64,000 bases of DNA, taken from contig JAWQUS010000025.1 of assembly GCA_036365455.1 (NCBI GenBank), forward strand, positions 24,092,001-24,156,000, written 5' to 3'. Positions 54,340 to 63,768 of the stretch are shown here, one piece after another. Made by a program: the position numbers and the translations under genes. Under the pieces are notes generated by a model, which was given only the letters and a program-made list of their open reading frames with translations, had not been told where the DNA came from and did no database searches. The first letter of the stretch is position 1; every line of letters starts with the position of its first letter. The DNA is from Macrosoma leucophasiata. Its lineage: Eukaryota > Arthropoda > Insecta > Lepidoptera > Hedylidae.

Positions 54340-54845
54340 TATATTTACATCCGTTTTCCACGAAGATTATTCACACACACTTGTTACCGAAAACAGTCAT
54401 CCTCATTTCAGCCGAAAGACTGCTGAACAAAAGCTTGCCTCAAAGATTAGGTACTAGAACAAAGTATACTATGTTCTATATTTCGAATTCCATCACCGCT
54501 CCATTCACGAATTCAAGTTCATTAGCAGTGACAAAATTCATAATATAAACCACCATCACATCCAGACAAGTTAGTTCAAACGAAAATCAGGCTAAATACA
54601 CTGTTCAGTCAACAAATTCAGTCTTATACTAATCTATTCCAAAACGATATTGTATCACCCTAAAAAAAGTTCGCAAGAATAAATTAACGTTGGGGAAAAA
54701 AAACAAAATCTCCACGTGATACTCGACGCAAACCAACCATTTCTCTTCAACCGCAACCACAGAGTAACGAACTGACAGAGTTCGACTAAAATAAGCCGAA
54801 GTAAAATGTGTCACAATATTTTAAATTTTAAAAGGAGATTTTGCG
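54340..54845. other. AT-rich DNA, nothing recognised
   Basis: ORFs at 54222-54548 and 54629-54814 have no recognisable domain. Confidence 0.4.
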
Positions 54846-55165
54846 AGCTCGGCTCTGGTTCGTACATGTCCTCAAAAAATGGGTAAATTAAAGAAGAATC
54901 CGACAAAAATACAATTAATTTATTCAAGAATATATTTAAGAGTTATAACCATATTAAATTCAAACGATTTCATCATTTTCAACCATGTTCAACATGGCGG
55001 CGATACAGCCGACGCTTGGGATAGTACCCATGTAGATAAAACAAAACTAATGCTATCTGTATCTTACTTGTGCATCACATATTATCAATAAAACGATGTA
55101 TTAAATCGATCAATTTAAAGAAGTTCCGATGATTTTTTGTAAAATTGGTAATCGATTAGTATAGA
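54846..55165 (+). repeat. ~310 bp repeat, left member of an inverted pair
   Basis: ctcggctctggttcgtacat ... caacatggcggcgatacagc ... gtagataaaacaaaactaat ... tcgatcaatttaaagaagtt is the reverse complement of 58520-58836 at moderate identity. Confidence 0.75.
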
Positions 55166-55547
55166 TAATATTAACACATGAAATTGATTTCGATAGTATT
55201 TAGAAAATACAACTTTTTTCTCCAAGTACCATTTAATAAAAAAATAAAATTTAAAAAATGAAAATGTCACACTGACATCGCCCGCCATATTCGCCATGTT
55301 GGTTTTGAGTTGCAATTCTAACTGAAAATAATGTTTTGTAACTGCAAACAAAGCTAAGTAAGTGAAAATATGCAGTAAAAAACGTTTTAATATTGATTTT
55401 GTCTGTTAATGATATTAAGTACAATACATGGCCGGAGGTCCATACATTTTTGCAACATCTCCTTTTGACATTTAGAAAGTGGCATCCTATAGACGAGACG
55501 ATATATTGATGACGTCTTGATGTGACAACATCACCAAGACTTTTTTA
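55166..55547. other. AT-rich DNA, nothing recognised
   Basis: No gene or repeat end noted. Confidence 0.35.
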
Positions 55548-55822
55548 ACTGGTGGTAGAGCTCCAGTGATGGAGCGTAGGCACCACCGCATTACCTAATA
55601 TACTTGCAAAATGGTTGTGTTCAGCACTATCGTGTTCCGGTCAGGTGGTAATGTAGGGCCCTGTAATTTCTGGCACAGAGACATAACACCTTAAGCCTCA
55701 GGAGCGGTAACACATCTGCATTTTGACCTTGGTCTTTATGTGGGTGTCTATAGGCTGCAGTCATCACTTAACACCAATGTGAACTGCAGGCTTAATTGCC
55801 ACTGCCATTATAATAAAAAAAA
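55548..55822 (+). mobile_element. Family A repeat, full length
   Basis: aactggtggtagagctcc head (short deletion after gatggagc), end ccattataataaaaaaaa. Confidence 0.85.
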
Positions 55823-55832
55823 TTCTTCTGCT

Positions 55833-56066
55833 AGTCAGTCAACCGAACAATGGAGGTCAAACCATTTCAAGAGGGGCGGTAGTCAAAATAACAACGCGGA
55901 ACGGGCAGTAGCGTCCCGCGTTAAAACTACCGCCACTGCGATCGCCAATCCGCCTGCCAAGCGTGGCGATTATGGCATATTCTCCCCTAGTAACGCACAA
56001 TGGTGTTGTCGGCGTCTCTGGGGAAGGCTTTGTCCAGCTGTAAACGTCTTTCGGTTGGAGTGATTC
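55833..56066 (+). repeat. Family I repeat with an RTE-type 3' end, best copy
   Basis: agtcagtcaaccgaacaatg, core cgatcgccaatccgcctgcc, ggcgattatggcatattctcc and 3' end aggctttgtccagctgtaaacgtctttcggttg. This end aligns with the last coding bases of the RTE LINE at 21380-21413, so the repeat probably borrows RTE machinery. ~230 bp, no ORF. Confidence 0.65.
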
Positions 56067-56603
56067 GTTGATTCGTTGCTATCCCGATGTTTAAAAGTGA
56101 CCGAAAAAAATTAACAGGATTTAATGTACAACCCGAAACTAGTTTTTTCAGAATCGATAACCGAATCGATTTCAGTCATTTTTTATGTAGGTAATATTTT
56201 GTCCCAAAATTAATTACGATTTGAGCAATTATGGTCACCCATTTGGTGAACAGTCAATACAAACGAAAATGAGACTAACGTCTATACAAGATAAAATGCT
56301 AGTCTCAAAAAGCTTATTAAAACTCGTTGAGACGTGCTTTCTATAGATAATAATTTGAGAAATAAAATAGTGGAAATTAATGTTATTTCTAGCGACTGTT
56401 AAATAAGGGTACGCAGGTTACGCTACATAACATTGCAGCAGTGTGCGTGTGAGAGTAGGTTCGTGTTTTATGTGCGGCCGTAGGTAGAGGTAAGGTAAAT
56501 ATGCATTGGGTGTATATACTTTTCGTACAAATTGAGGATAGCTTATTTCTTATATAAAACATATACTCGTAAATTACTTAAACATATAATTTCAATTACA
56601 TCT
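56067..56603. other. AT-rich DNA, nothing recognised
   Basis: No gene or repeat end noted. Confidence 0.35.
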
Positions 56604-56615
56604 AAGTTCATGTAT
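56604..56615 (+). repeat. Target site duplication of family B, left
   Basis: aagttcatgtat, identical to 56976-56987. Confidence 0.9.
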
Positions 56616-56975
56616 AATAATAATGGCAACCCATTATGCGTCCCACTGCTGGGCACGAGTCCCTCCCCTTTTTGGGGGGAGGCCTGGAGCTTACTCCACC
56701 ACGCTGCTCCAATGCGGATTGGTGGAGGTGGGTGGGTTAGTGGCCAACCCGCTGTCGGATGTTTTCAAACCGCCCATAAGGCCTCCGACAAGGTTTAACG
56801 ACTGCTATCCATCGATAGCAACCGGGACCGACGGCTTAACGTGCCCTCCGAAGCACGGAAACGCGCATTTAATTTGCCACTAGCGGTCACCCATCACACT
56901 ACCCGACCGCGCCCGTAGTGCTTAACCGAGTAGATCGCTTACGATCTACACCAGCCGCTGGGCCATGCGCGCTTC
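56616..56975 (-). mobile_element. Family B 5S-rRNA-derived SINE, best copy
   Basis: Full-length 360 bp copy between exact 12 bp target duplications. In sense (minus) it starts gaagcgcgcatggcccagcg. At bases ~45-95 it has cggttaagcactacgggcgcggtc and gtgtgatgggtgaccgc, which track the 5S rRNA sequence TTAAGCAACGTCGGGCGCGG...GGATGGGTGACCGC, the region that holds the 5S internal promoter. The body has a near-palindrome (gctatcgatggatagc) and ttgtcggaggcctt. The 3' end cccagcagtgggacgcataa then ggttgcc(att)n resembles the RTE LINE end (tccagcagtggacgtc...ggctg(atg)n). Non-coding. Copies: 2896, 3653, 13945, 15540, 33652, 40409, 41697 and this one. Confidence 0.9.
56884..56928 (-). promoter_or_regulatory. 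5S-type internal Pol III promoter region in the family B SINE
   Basis: The segment equivalent to the 5S A box, intermediate element and C box is kept (ggttaagca...gggcgcggtc...gatgggtgacc). Inferred from similarity; activity not shown. Confidence 0.65.
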
Positions 56976-56987
56976 AAGTTCATGTAT
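56976..56987 (+). repeat. Target site duplication of family B, right
   Basis: aagttcatgtat, identical to 56604-56615. Confidence 0.9.
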
Positions 56988-57115
56988 TATGAATATAACT
57001 CGATTTTCTAATCGGGGTGTTAGAGAGTGTGCCTTATTCCCGTTACATGTTGTATACCCAATACCCATATCTGTTGCATATTATGTCACTTCTGTGCAAA
57101 AACAACACAATCTGA

Positions 57116-57281
57116 TTTTTTTTTTTTTATGTAATAAAAGTGGCAAACAAGCATGCAGTTCACATTCATGTTAAGTGAAGACCGCAGCCTATAGACACCC
57201 ACACAATGAGCAGAGGTCAAAATGCAGATGCGCTGCCACTCCTGAGGCATTAGGTGTTATGCATCTGTGCCGGAAATTACA
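57116..57281 (-). mobile_element. Family A 3' half, minus
   Basis: Poly(T), tatgtaataaaagtggcaaa to ctgtgccggaaattacaggg; the 5' part is missing. Confidence 0.8.
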
Positions 57282-57751
57282 GGGAAAAAAAATTGAAAAA
57301 AAAATAACGAGTAGTTAATATAAAACTCACAATATCATCAATTTCTAATTAGGTTAGCAAACAAATTAAAATGCAAAGAATACTCATCTTCATAACATAC
57401 ACGTTTTTCAAAAAACTCAAGGCTTTTGTACCTAAAACAAACACCAAAACTCACTTCAATTCCAACGAGATACACTGACCACCAAATTACAAGCTAGCAA
57501 ACTGAAAATAAACTAAGCACCTCTGTTTTATGTGTAGCCCACAGCAAATTATCCCTTGCCCGCATACATTACCGAGAAAAGTGAATAAAAAGCCGACTGT
57601 GACACGTGGGGATGCCTTAAACATATGTAGGCCTCCAATATTAAATTGTTTGGATGGGCAGTTTTAAAGTGTGTTCGGTTGTAACTGACAAGCTATTTTA
57701 GGTACGTTTTGAGTACGTACTTAATATGTATGTTTATGGAAAGAAGATTTT
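57282..57751. other. AT-rich DNA, nothing recognised
   Basis: No gene or repeat end noted. Confidence 0.35.
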
Positions 57752-58050
57752 ACTGGTGGTAGAGCTCTAGTGACGGAGCTCGCGGGCGTAGGCACCACCG
57801 CATTACCTAATATACTTGCCGCTAAATGGTAGTGTTCAACACTATCGTGTTCCGGTCAGGTGGTAATGTACGGCCCTGTAATTTCCGGCACAGAGGCATA
57901 AGACCTTAGGCCTCAGGAGTTGTAACGCATCTGCATTTTGACCTTGGTCTTTGTGTGGGTGTCTATAGGCTGCAGTCATCACTTAACATCAATGTGAACT
58001 ACATGCTTGTTTACCACTTCCATAACATAAAAAAAAAAAAAAAAAAAAAA
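57752..58050 (+). mobile_element. Family A SINE-like repeat, reference copy
   Basis: Complete ~290 bp unit plus a ~25 base A run. The 5' end is constant in most copies (actggtggtagagctcc), which argues for a true SINE-like unit rather than random 5' truncations of a LINE. The head contains a hairpin (gagctcc-agtgac-ggagctc) and tggtagagct, which is A-box-like, but I find no good B box. The middle has gttcagcactatcgtgttcc and tgtaatttccggcacagagg. The 3' part (ggctgcagtcatcac...ttaacatcaatgtg...ttgtttgccac) matches the CR1-type LINE end common in Lepidoptera, so a CR1-group LINE probably mobilises it. About 35 copies or fragments in this window in at least three subfamilies. Confidence 0.88.
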
Positions 58051-58108
58051 TTGCACATCGACTTAGAGTACTGTAGAGCGTTATCTCTTTGGCACATTAC
58101 TTATTTTG

Positions 58109-58376
58109 TTAACGTAATGCAAGTGGCAAACAAGCATGCAGTTCACATTGACTAAGTCATGACTGCAGCCCATAGACACAAAGACCAAGGTCAAAATGCA
58201 GATGCGTTACCACTCCCGAGGCCTAAGGTGCGTCTGTGTCGGAAATAACAGAGTCGTACATTACCACCTGACCGGAACACGATAGTGCTGAACACTACCA
58301 TTAAGCAGCAAGTATATTTCGTAATGCGGTGGTGCCTACGCCCGCGAGCTCCGTTACTGGAGTTCTGCCACCAATT
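58109..58376 (-). mobile_element. Family A variant subfamily, minus
   Basis: Shares taaggtgcgtctgtgtcgg and attaagcagcaagtatattt with the copy at 1997. Ends ggagttctgccaccaat. Confidence 0.85.
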
Positions 58377-58519
58377 AAGAGAGAAGATTGTACTAAAAAC
58401 ACCTCAAAGTATCGAAGGAGATACAGAATGTTTTGTTGAGCGCATCTAGTATTATGTTTATGCTAGTACTTTGCTTCTTTGCCGGAAATTCGATTTCATG
58501 TGTTAATACTAAGAACTGA

Positions 58520-58836
58520 ATACTTATCGATTTCCAATTTAAAGAAATTCATCGGAACTTCTTTAAATTGATCGATTCGATACATTATTTTTTGATAATA
58601 TGCGATGCACTAGTAAGATACAGATAGCATTAGTTTTGTTTTATCTACATAGATACTATCCTTATCGTCGGCTATATCACCGCCATGTTGAACATAGTTG
58701 AAATTGATAAAATCGTTTGAATTGAATGTGATTGTAACTCTTAAATGTATTCTTGTATAAATTAATTTTCTTTTTTCGGATTCTTCTTTAATTTACTCTT
58801 TTTTGAGGACGTGCCCGAATCAGAGCCGAGCTCACA
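58520..58836 (-). repeat. ~310 bp repeat, right member of an inverted pair
   Basis: Reverse complement of 54846-55165; ends attctcggctctgattcg-like in reverse (gaatcagagccgagctc on plus). Contains a local inverted repeat (caatttaaagaaattcatcgg / cggaacttctttaaattg). Confidence 0.75.
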
Positions 58837-59187
58837 TTCGTTTATCAGAATGTTTCTTTTTCCAACTTCATTCCCAAAGGGCAGTTATGTTACTAATACC
58901 AAAAACGTTAAATTTCTATCCAATAAAATCAAAATACTAAACCATTGTCAAAGGGATTTAAGAGTGATTTACTTTCATAATCTTTCCGATAAAATTTATG
59001 GCGCATCATAAATCATGTTCGCGATAAATCATTTGACTCACCTGCTTCATTGCTTTTGCGATCCAAATCAATTTGAAATTACATCATCAATTTTTTTTTT
59101 TTTGGTTTCTAAGTGGCCAAATTTGCTGAATTTGCTTAAGTTACCACTCGGCTTTTAGATGAGAAAGGAAGTATTATTATAGTAGTT
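58837..59187. other. AT-rich DNA, nothing recognised
   Basis: The ORF at 58811-59011 has no known domain. Confidence 0.35.
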
Positions 59188-59337
59188 ATTACCCTTATTC
59201 ATAAACGTACATTAGATACGTTTTAGCTATATAATGCTGTCTTTGTCAGTTGCATTATCAAATGTGCAGGATAGAAAAAGACAGAGGAGAGATTAGCAAA
59301 CCTTTAGCTAAAATATGTTTATGAATAAGGGGGTTAG
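59188..59337. mobile_element. MITE with ~22 bp TIRs, reverse copy
   Basis: Ends ttacccttattcataaacg and tttatgaataagggggtta; interior is the reverse complement of 36118-36268. Confidence 0.85.
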
Positions 59338-59649
59338 TCTTCAGCTGACTAAGGTACAAGTTTTTTTTTTTTGCAAGGTACTGGAACATCTGTTTAACAG
59401 ATTCAGAATCAGAAATTCATTTATTCATTTAGGGTGACAGGCACCTCTGATGACACGTCAAAAACAAACAAAATAAATTAAAGTGAGTAACAATTGATAT
59501 ACATGTTAAACAAGATAAAAATATATGTATGGTCAAGAATATCACTAAGATAAAACTAAATATATTATAATAAACTAATGTAACCCATTTCCTGTCCCAT
59601 TTTAAACACAATTATTTAAACAATACAAATGCTCATGTGATTCGTAAGC

Positions 59650-59716
59650 CAGAGAACCTGTTAACTTACTGCTAAACGGTCTGAATGGTGGTACTCAGCG
59701 TTACTGTGTTCCATAA
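59650..59716 (+). mobile_element. Old family A middle fragment
   Basis: ttactgctaaacggtctgaatgg and actcagcgttactgtgttcc resemble the middle of family A. A younger full copy starts right after it. Confidence 0.45.
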
Positions 59717-59718
59717 TC

Positions 59719-59995
59719 ACTGGTGGTAGAGCTCCAGTGACGGAGCTCGCGGGCGTAGGCACCACCGCATTACCTAATATACTTGCCGCTAAATGGTAGT
59801 GATCAGGACTATCGTGTTCCGGTCAGGTGGTAATGTACGACCCTGGAATTCCCGGCACAGAGGCATAACACCTAATGCCTCAGGAGTGGTAACGCATCTC
59901 AACCTTGGTCTTTGTATGGGTGTCTATAGGCTGCAGTCATCACTTAACATCAATGTGAACTGCATGCTTGTTGCCACTTTCATCACATAAAAAAA
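59719..59995 (+). mobile_element. Family A repeat, full length
   Basis: actggtggtagagctccagt head to ccactttcatcacataaaaaa tail. Confidence 0.88.
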
Positions 59996-60127
59996 GTTGT
60001 AATGGTTTTGATTTGGACTCAGAGGCAAAAGAGTGAAGTCCTGTGGAGTGACAACGTGTCGTGGGATGCTTTACTTAACTAGAGGACATTTTCATGTCTT
60101 TCAGTACCAGATTATGTTATTCACAGT

Positions 60128-60212
60128 AACGTATAATAAATATGCCGCCATCGCGATCACCAACCCGCATGCCAAGCGTAGCAATTATGGCACATGCCCC
60201 CAGATGACATAC
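60128..60212 (+). repeat. Family I core fragment
   Basis: tatgccgccatcgcgatcac, caacccgcatgccaagcg and caattatggcacatgccccc match the copy at 55833. Confidence 0.55.
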
Positions 60213-60414
60213 AAATGTGAGCATCAGCAGTTGTTACTACTACAATGTTATATTATGTGAATTTAAAATGATTATGTGCTGTCGAAGGGGTTTCTGGTCA
60301 TCCAAAACATTGTAAATTGGACTTTAATATCATACAAATAAGTCACTTATGTGACGGACCGGATATTTCTTCGATAGAACTTATTCTATCACTGGTAGGT
60401 ACCTATTGTAACTG

Positions 60415-60561
60415 TAAAAAATAAATCTAACGAAAGAATTGTAAATAAGAAGAGCGGAGCCCTCTGGCACAGGCATTTTACAATTCTTAAAAGGGGACTC
60501 CAGCCTATTTGTGTCATAAAACATTTTGATATAGAAATAAAGATTATTTATTATTATTATG
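60415..60561 (+). mobile_element. LINE-like 3' end with (ATT)n tail
   Basis: cggagccctctggcacaggc, cattttacaattcttaaaag and tagaaataaagattatttattatt form a non-coding 3' end finishing in an ATT run. The clade is not certain. Confidence 0.45.
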
Positions 60562-61228
60562 TCTCTCGTCAGCACGGGGTCCAATTTGAACCCCGGACCT
60601 TTGTCAGGCTTGCGCGGGGACATGGGGAGTCCAACACGTAGAGGCCCTTTCGAGAATTTTGATCTACTTTGTAATGGGTTATATTCGGCGGGACCTCTCT
60701 CTGGATGCATCAATAGTTAATACAGACACAGACAGACCCCGCAGAATATAATGGGACTATTGTAATGAAAAGTGATTTGCCAAACATTGGGCTATGTGGG
60801 TGAACTGGGGGGACTAGCTGGCTGGGCCTATGGAGTGAGATCCGGCACCTGGCTATATCAACATCTCACATTATCGAATCCTACTTTAGGCAGGTGGTGA
60901 CTCGCCTCTCCTTGGTGGGCCCCCCAAACAGCCAACCCGATGGTCGACAGGGGGCAACACTGTTGAGAGAGGCTGGGGGTGTCGAGAGGTGTGGCCCCGG
61001 TTTCACCATCACGAGCGAGTAATCTCGAGCTCGGAGCGGGCTTCCCCGCTATTATGCCTTTAGACACTTCCACCCCCGAGTGTATGGCTCTTGCAGAAAT
61101 TTAGACAACAGCCTATTATCCAAATTTCTGCAAATGCCATACCTCTAGCGCCCCACTCTGACCAGCCAATGAAGGCAAGCCAGAGGTGAGAGACCTGATG
61201 CTCTGTCCGGCCGTACCTCTGCGTGCGT
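60562..61228 (-). mobile_element. GC-rich element flanked by (ATT)n on both sides, unclassified
   Basis: About 667 bp, much richer in GC than its surroundings. It is bounded by ttattattattat (60548-60561) and attattattattatt (61229-61244), so it looks inserted into an ATT/TAA run. It contains a 21-bp-arm inverted repeat at 61082-61102 / 61122-61142 (gtatggctcttgcagaaatt against its partner, two mismatches). Minus-strand ORFs (for example 60858-61073) have no motif I recognise. It could be an internally deleted or non-autonomous TAA-targeting LINE; there is no sequence match to the Dong-like ends at 29575. Confidence 0.5.
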
Positions 61229-61244
61229 ATTATTATTATTATTA

Positions 61245-61689
61245 TACAGAATAGCTTAAAAATTTTCGATACGATTCTTAAAATTGAAAAAAAAAAAAAA
61301 AACTTCGGGATGTGTTTTTGCCCACAAAAAAAAATCTTTCTGCTGAAATAACAATGACGATGGCTCAAGACAGCAAGGCGTAGAATCTAACTTACTAAAT
61401 GCTAATTCCTAAACTTGATCATTGTTATAAATGTTAACCATGAAGATTTCCATAGAAAACCTATTAACGAAGATGCCGAATAAATAAACAATATTTACAT
61501 AATATACAACAAAAACTAGCACCAGAATTCCGAACTTTTGGAACGCGTTATTAAATAAAATATTGTTTTGCTCTCAACTCTTTCAGCACACACAGTTGGC
61601 AAGGATGAGAAATTTTAATTATCCTTTTTCCTAGATATCTTTAAACATTTGTGTATGTAACTAGTAATCTACTCAAATATATGAGTATC
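61245..61689. other. AT-rich DNA, nothing recognised
   Basis: No gene seen. Confidence 0.35.
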
Positions 61690-61755
61690 TAGTCAAAGTT
61701 TTCTTTCCGTTTATTTCTTTAATTTCTAAAGTTCACTCGCATGTGTTATTGCGAT
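61690..61755 (+). mobile_element. Family H tail fragment
   Basis: ttttctttccgtttatttc then taaagttcactcgcatgtgttattgc matches the H tail at 49450-49495; the tRNA-like head is missing. Confidence 0.55.
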
Positions 61756-61891
61756 AAAAAGAATTGTATAATAATCTACTATTAATGAGTCTTTGGATAG
61801 ATGAATGAATGATATTTTTTCAAAAATACCTAGTTTTCTCAATAATAATAATAGTTCACCTCATCATTCACAATATGATCAAAAAGCCGTG

Positions 61892-61947
61892 CGTGGTGAG
61901 CCACGCGCAATGAAGGACTAATCCCTCATTGCGCGTGGCTCACCACG
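61892..61947. repeat. Perfect 22-bp-arm inverted repeat
   Basis: cgtggtgagccacgcgcaat... (61892-61913) and its exact reverse complement (61926-61947) surround a 12-base loop. Each arm contains a smaller hairpin (gtgg-tga-gccac). Confidence 0.95.
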
Positions 61948-62603
61948 TGTATTTTGCTGATTATGTACATTTTATTAGTAAATGGACACGTAAAATGTAC
62001 CTCAATCAAACTCCAAATCAAACTCAGGCCTATTCCGAAGATTTTCGGCTCCTCTTTTGGACTGATTTAATCAGAGTAGATCAGAATTGGTTTTCCTGGG
62101 TCTCTGGAACTATGGGCATTTGCATTATTTCAATAAGTTATAAAAGAAATAGCAACTAGAAGTTACAGTAAATATACCTTACTGCTTTAAAACAGCAGAA
62201 ATAAATATAGGGACTATTATCCCCAAGCTTACAGAAAGCTTAAGCCATACTGCTCGGCATCCTACATAGCCCTATCTGTTAATTAATTCCGAAACAAACT
62301 TGTGGCATAAATTATACTTGCGAATAACAATTAGGGAGCTGCTTATTTTGACACTGTCAACCCTCTAAGTTATTTTGTATTCTTTGACACACTTCTAACA
62401 CTTATTACCAGGGGTTACGGTTGAAATTTGGTTGGTAATTTAATTAAGTACAAAGTGACGAATAGTTTATTTGTTGAATATTACAGCTAATTGATTAGTC
62501 TGCATAATTTCGAGTGTGGAAATGAGATAAATGTTGACAGTGACTAATCTTGTTTGTTTTAGGTGTGTGAAGTGTGCTTTGTAATAAATCAGGGTTAATG
62601 TTT
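61948..62603. other. AT-rich DNA, nothing recognised
   Basis: The ORF at 61929-62159 has no known domain. Confidence 0.4.
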
Positions 62604-62893
62604 TACTGGTGGTAGAGCTCCAGTGACGGAGCTCGCGGGCGTAGGCACCACCGCATTACCTAATATACTTGCCGCTAAATGGTAGTGTTCAGCACTATCG
62701 TGTTCCGGTCAGGTGGTAATGTAGGGCCCTGTAATTTCCGGCACAGAGGCATAACATCTAATGCCTCAGGAGTGGCAGCGCATCTGCATTTTGACCTCTG
62801 GTCATTGTGTGGGTGTCTATAGGCTGCAGTCTTCACTTAACATGAATGTGAACTGCATGCTTGTTTGCCACTTTTATTACATTAAAAAAAAAA
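62604..62893 (+). mobile_element. Family A repeat, full length
   Basis: Head to poly(A) intact. Shares catctaatgcctcaggagtggcagcgc with the copy at 531, so the two form a recognisable subgroup. Confidence 0.9.
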
Positions 62894-63512
62894 TGTATAG
62901 GTTTTTTGAGTTAGGCTAGGGCAGGAGAAGGCTCATCATGGTATTAAATTAACGTAATTAATTTTACTAAATCGCTAGGGGCGGGGGGACCTATTCAAAT
63001 GTTTTTAGGTCTTCGCTAACTACACTCATTGATATTAAAAAAAGTTTTCAATGGAAACTAAAAAGCGACCGAGGCGTCGGGTTGATTTTAAATACGAGTT
63101 ATATACGCGACTTAAGTCCAAAAACAAGATTTATTTGAATAAAGCGTCTATGTTGACGTCGCTTGTCTTAATTTTACACAAATCCAATATTTTTCTACAT
63201 TTTTTTTTTAAGTTTTTAATACACTATTTAAAAGGTTTCTTTCACGATCTTTCGTGGAATGATGGATGTAAAAAGGCTTGTAAGCAATGTAGGGCTTGTA
63301 ATTTTTTTGCCAATTTATTGGTTAACAAATGTACTCATCATCATTTGCATGAATACATAAATAGCTACTAATATACGAGTACCATACCCTTACCTACACT
63401 CACAGGGTTATACTATAATTTTGACTCTGCGTCAGAAATTATAAGCCGTCCGTGTAGTATATTTTTGTCCCCAACGCGCTTAACAAAAACATGTAACAAT
63501 TTTACAATAAAA
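62894..63512. other. AT-rich DNA with a 106-codon ORF of unknown meaning
   Basis: 63051-63371 (plus) encodes a Lys/Arg-rich start (METKKRPRRRVDFKYELYTR) and a Cys/His-containing end (KKACKQCRACNF, THHHLHEY). No family recognised. It could be chance or a degraded exon. Confidence 0.35.
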
Positions 63513-63768
63513 ACTGCCTCAGTAGCCTAGTGGTAGCTACTACTATTACGCTGAAGGTCCTGAGTTCGATTCCCGAGTCGAAAGCTATCCATATTTTTCC
63601 ATTTTCTGGAAGTTTCCTAGTACCTCGGAATTTGGTAATGTGCCCGGAGATGGCAACAGGCTCGGCTCCAAAAACGTAACCGGCGAATCGTGGGTGTTTG
63701 CATGTATGCTTGAATGCATGCATTTACCTCTGCGTACCCCTTCGGGGATTACAGGCGTGAGTAACGTT
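63513..63768 (+). mobile_element. Family C tRNA-derived SINE, partly deleted
   Basis: Head actgcctcagtagcctagtgg (anticodon region shortened), B box gagttcgattcccgag, and end ttcggggattacaggcgtg. About 50 bp of the middle is missing. Confidence 0.8.

Noticed and set aside
54222..54548. 108-codon plus-strand ORF
   Set aside because: The first third is family A sequence and the rest has no recognisable domain.
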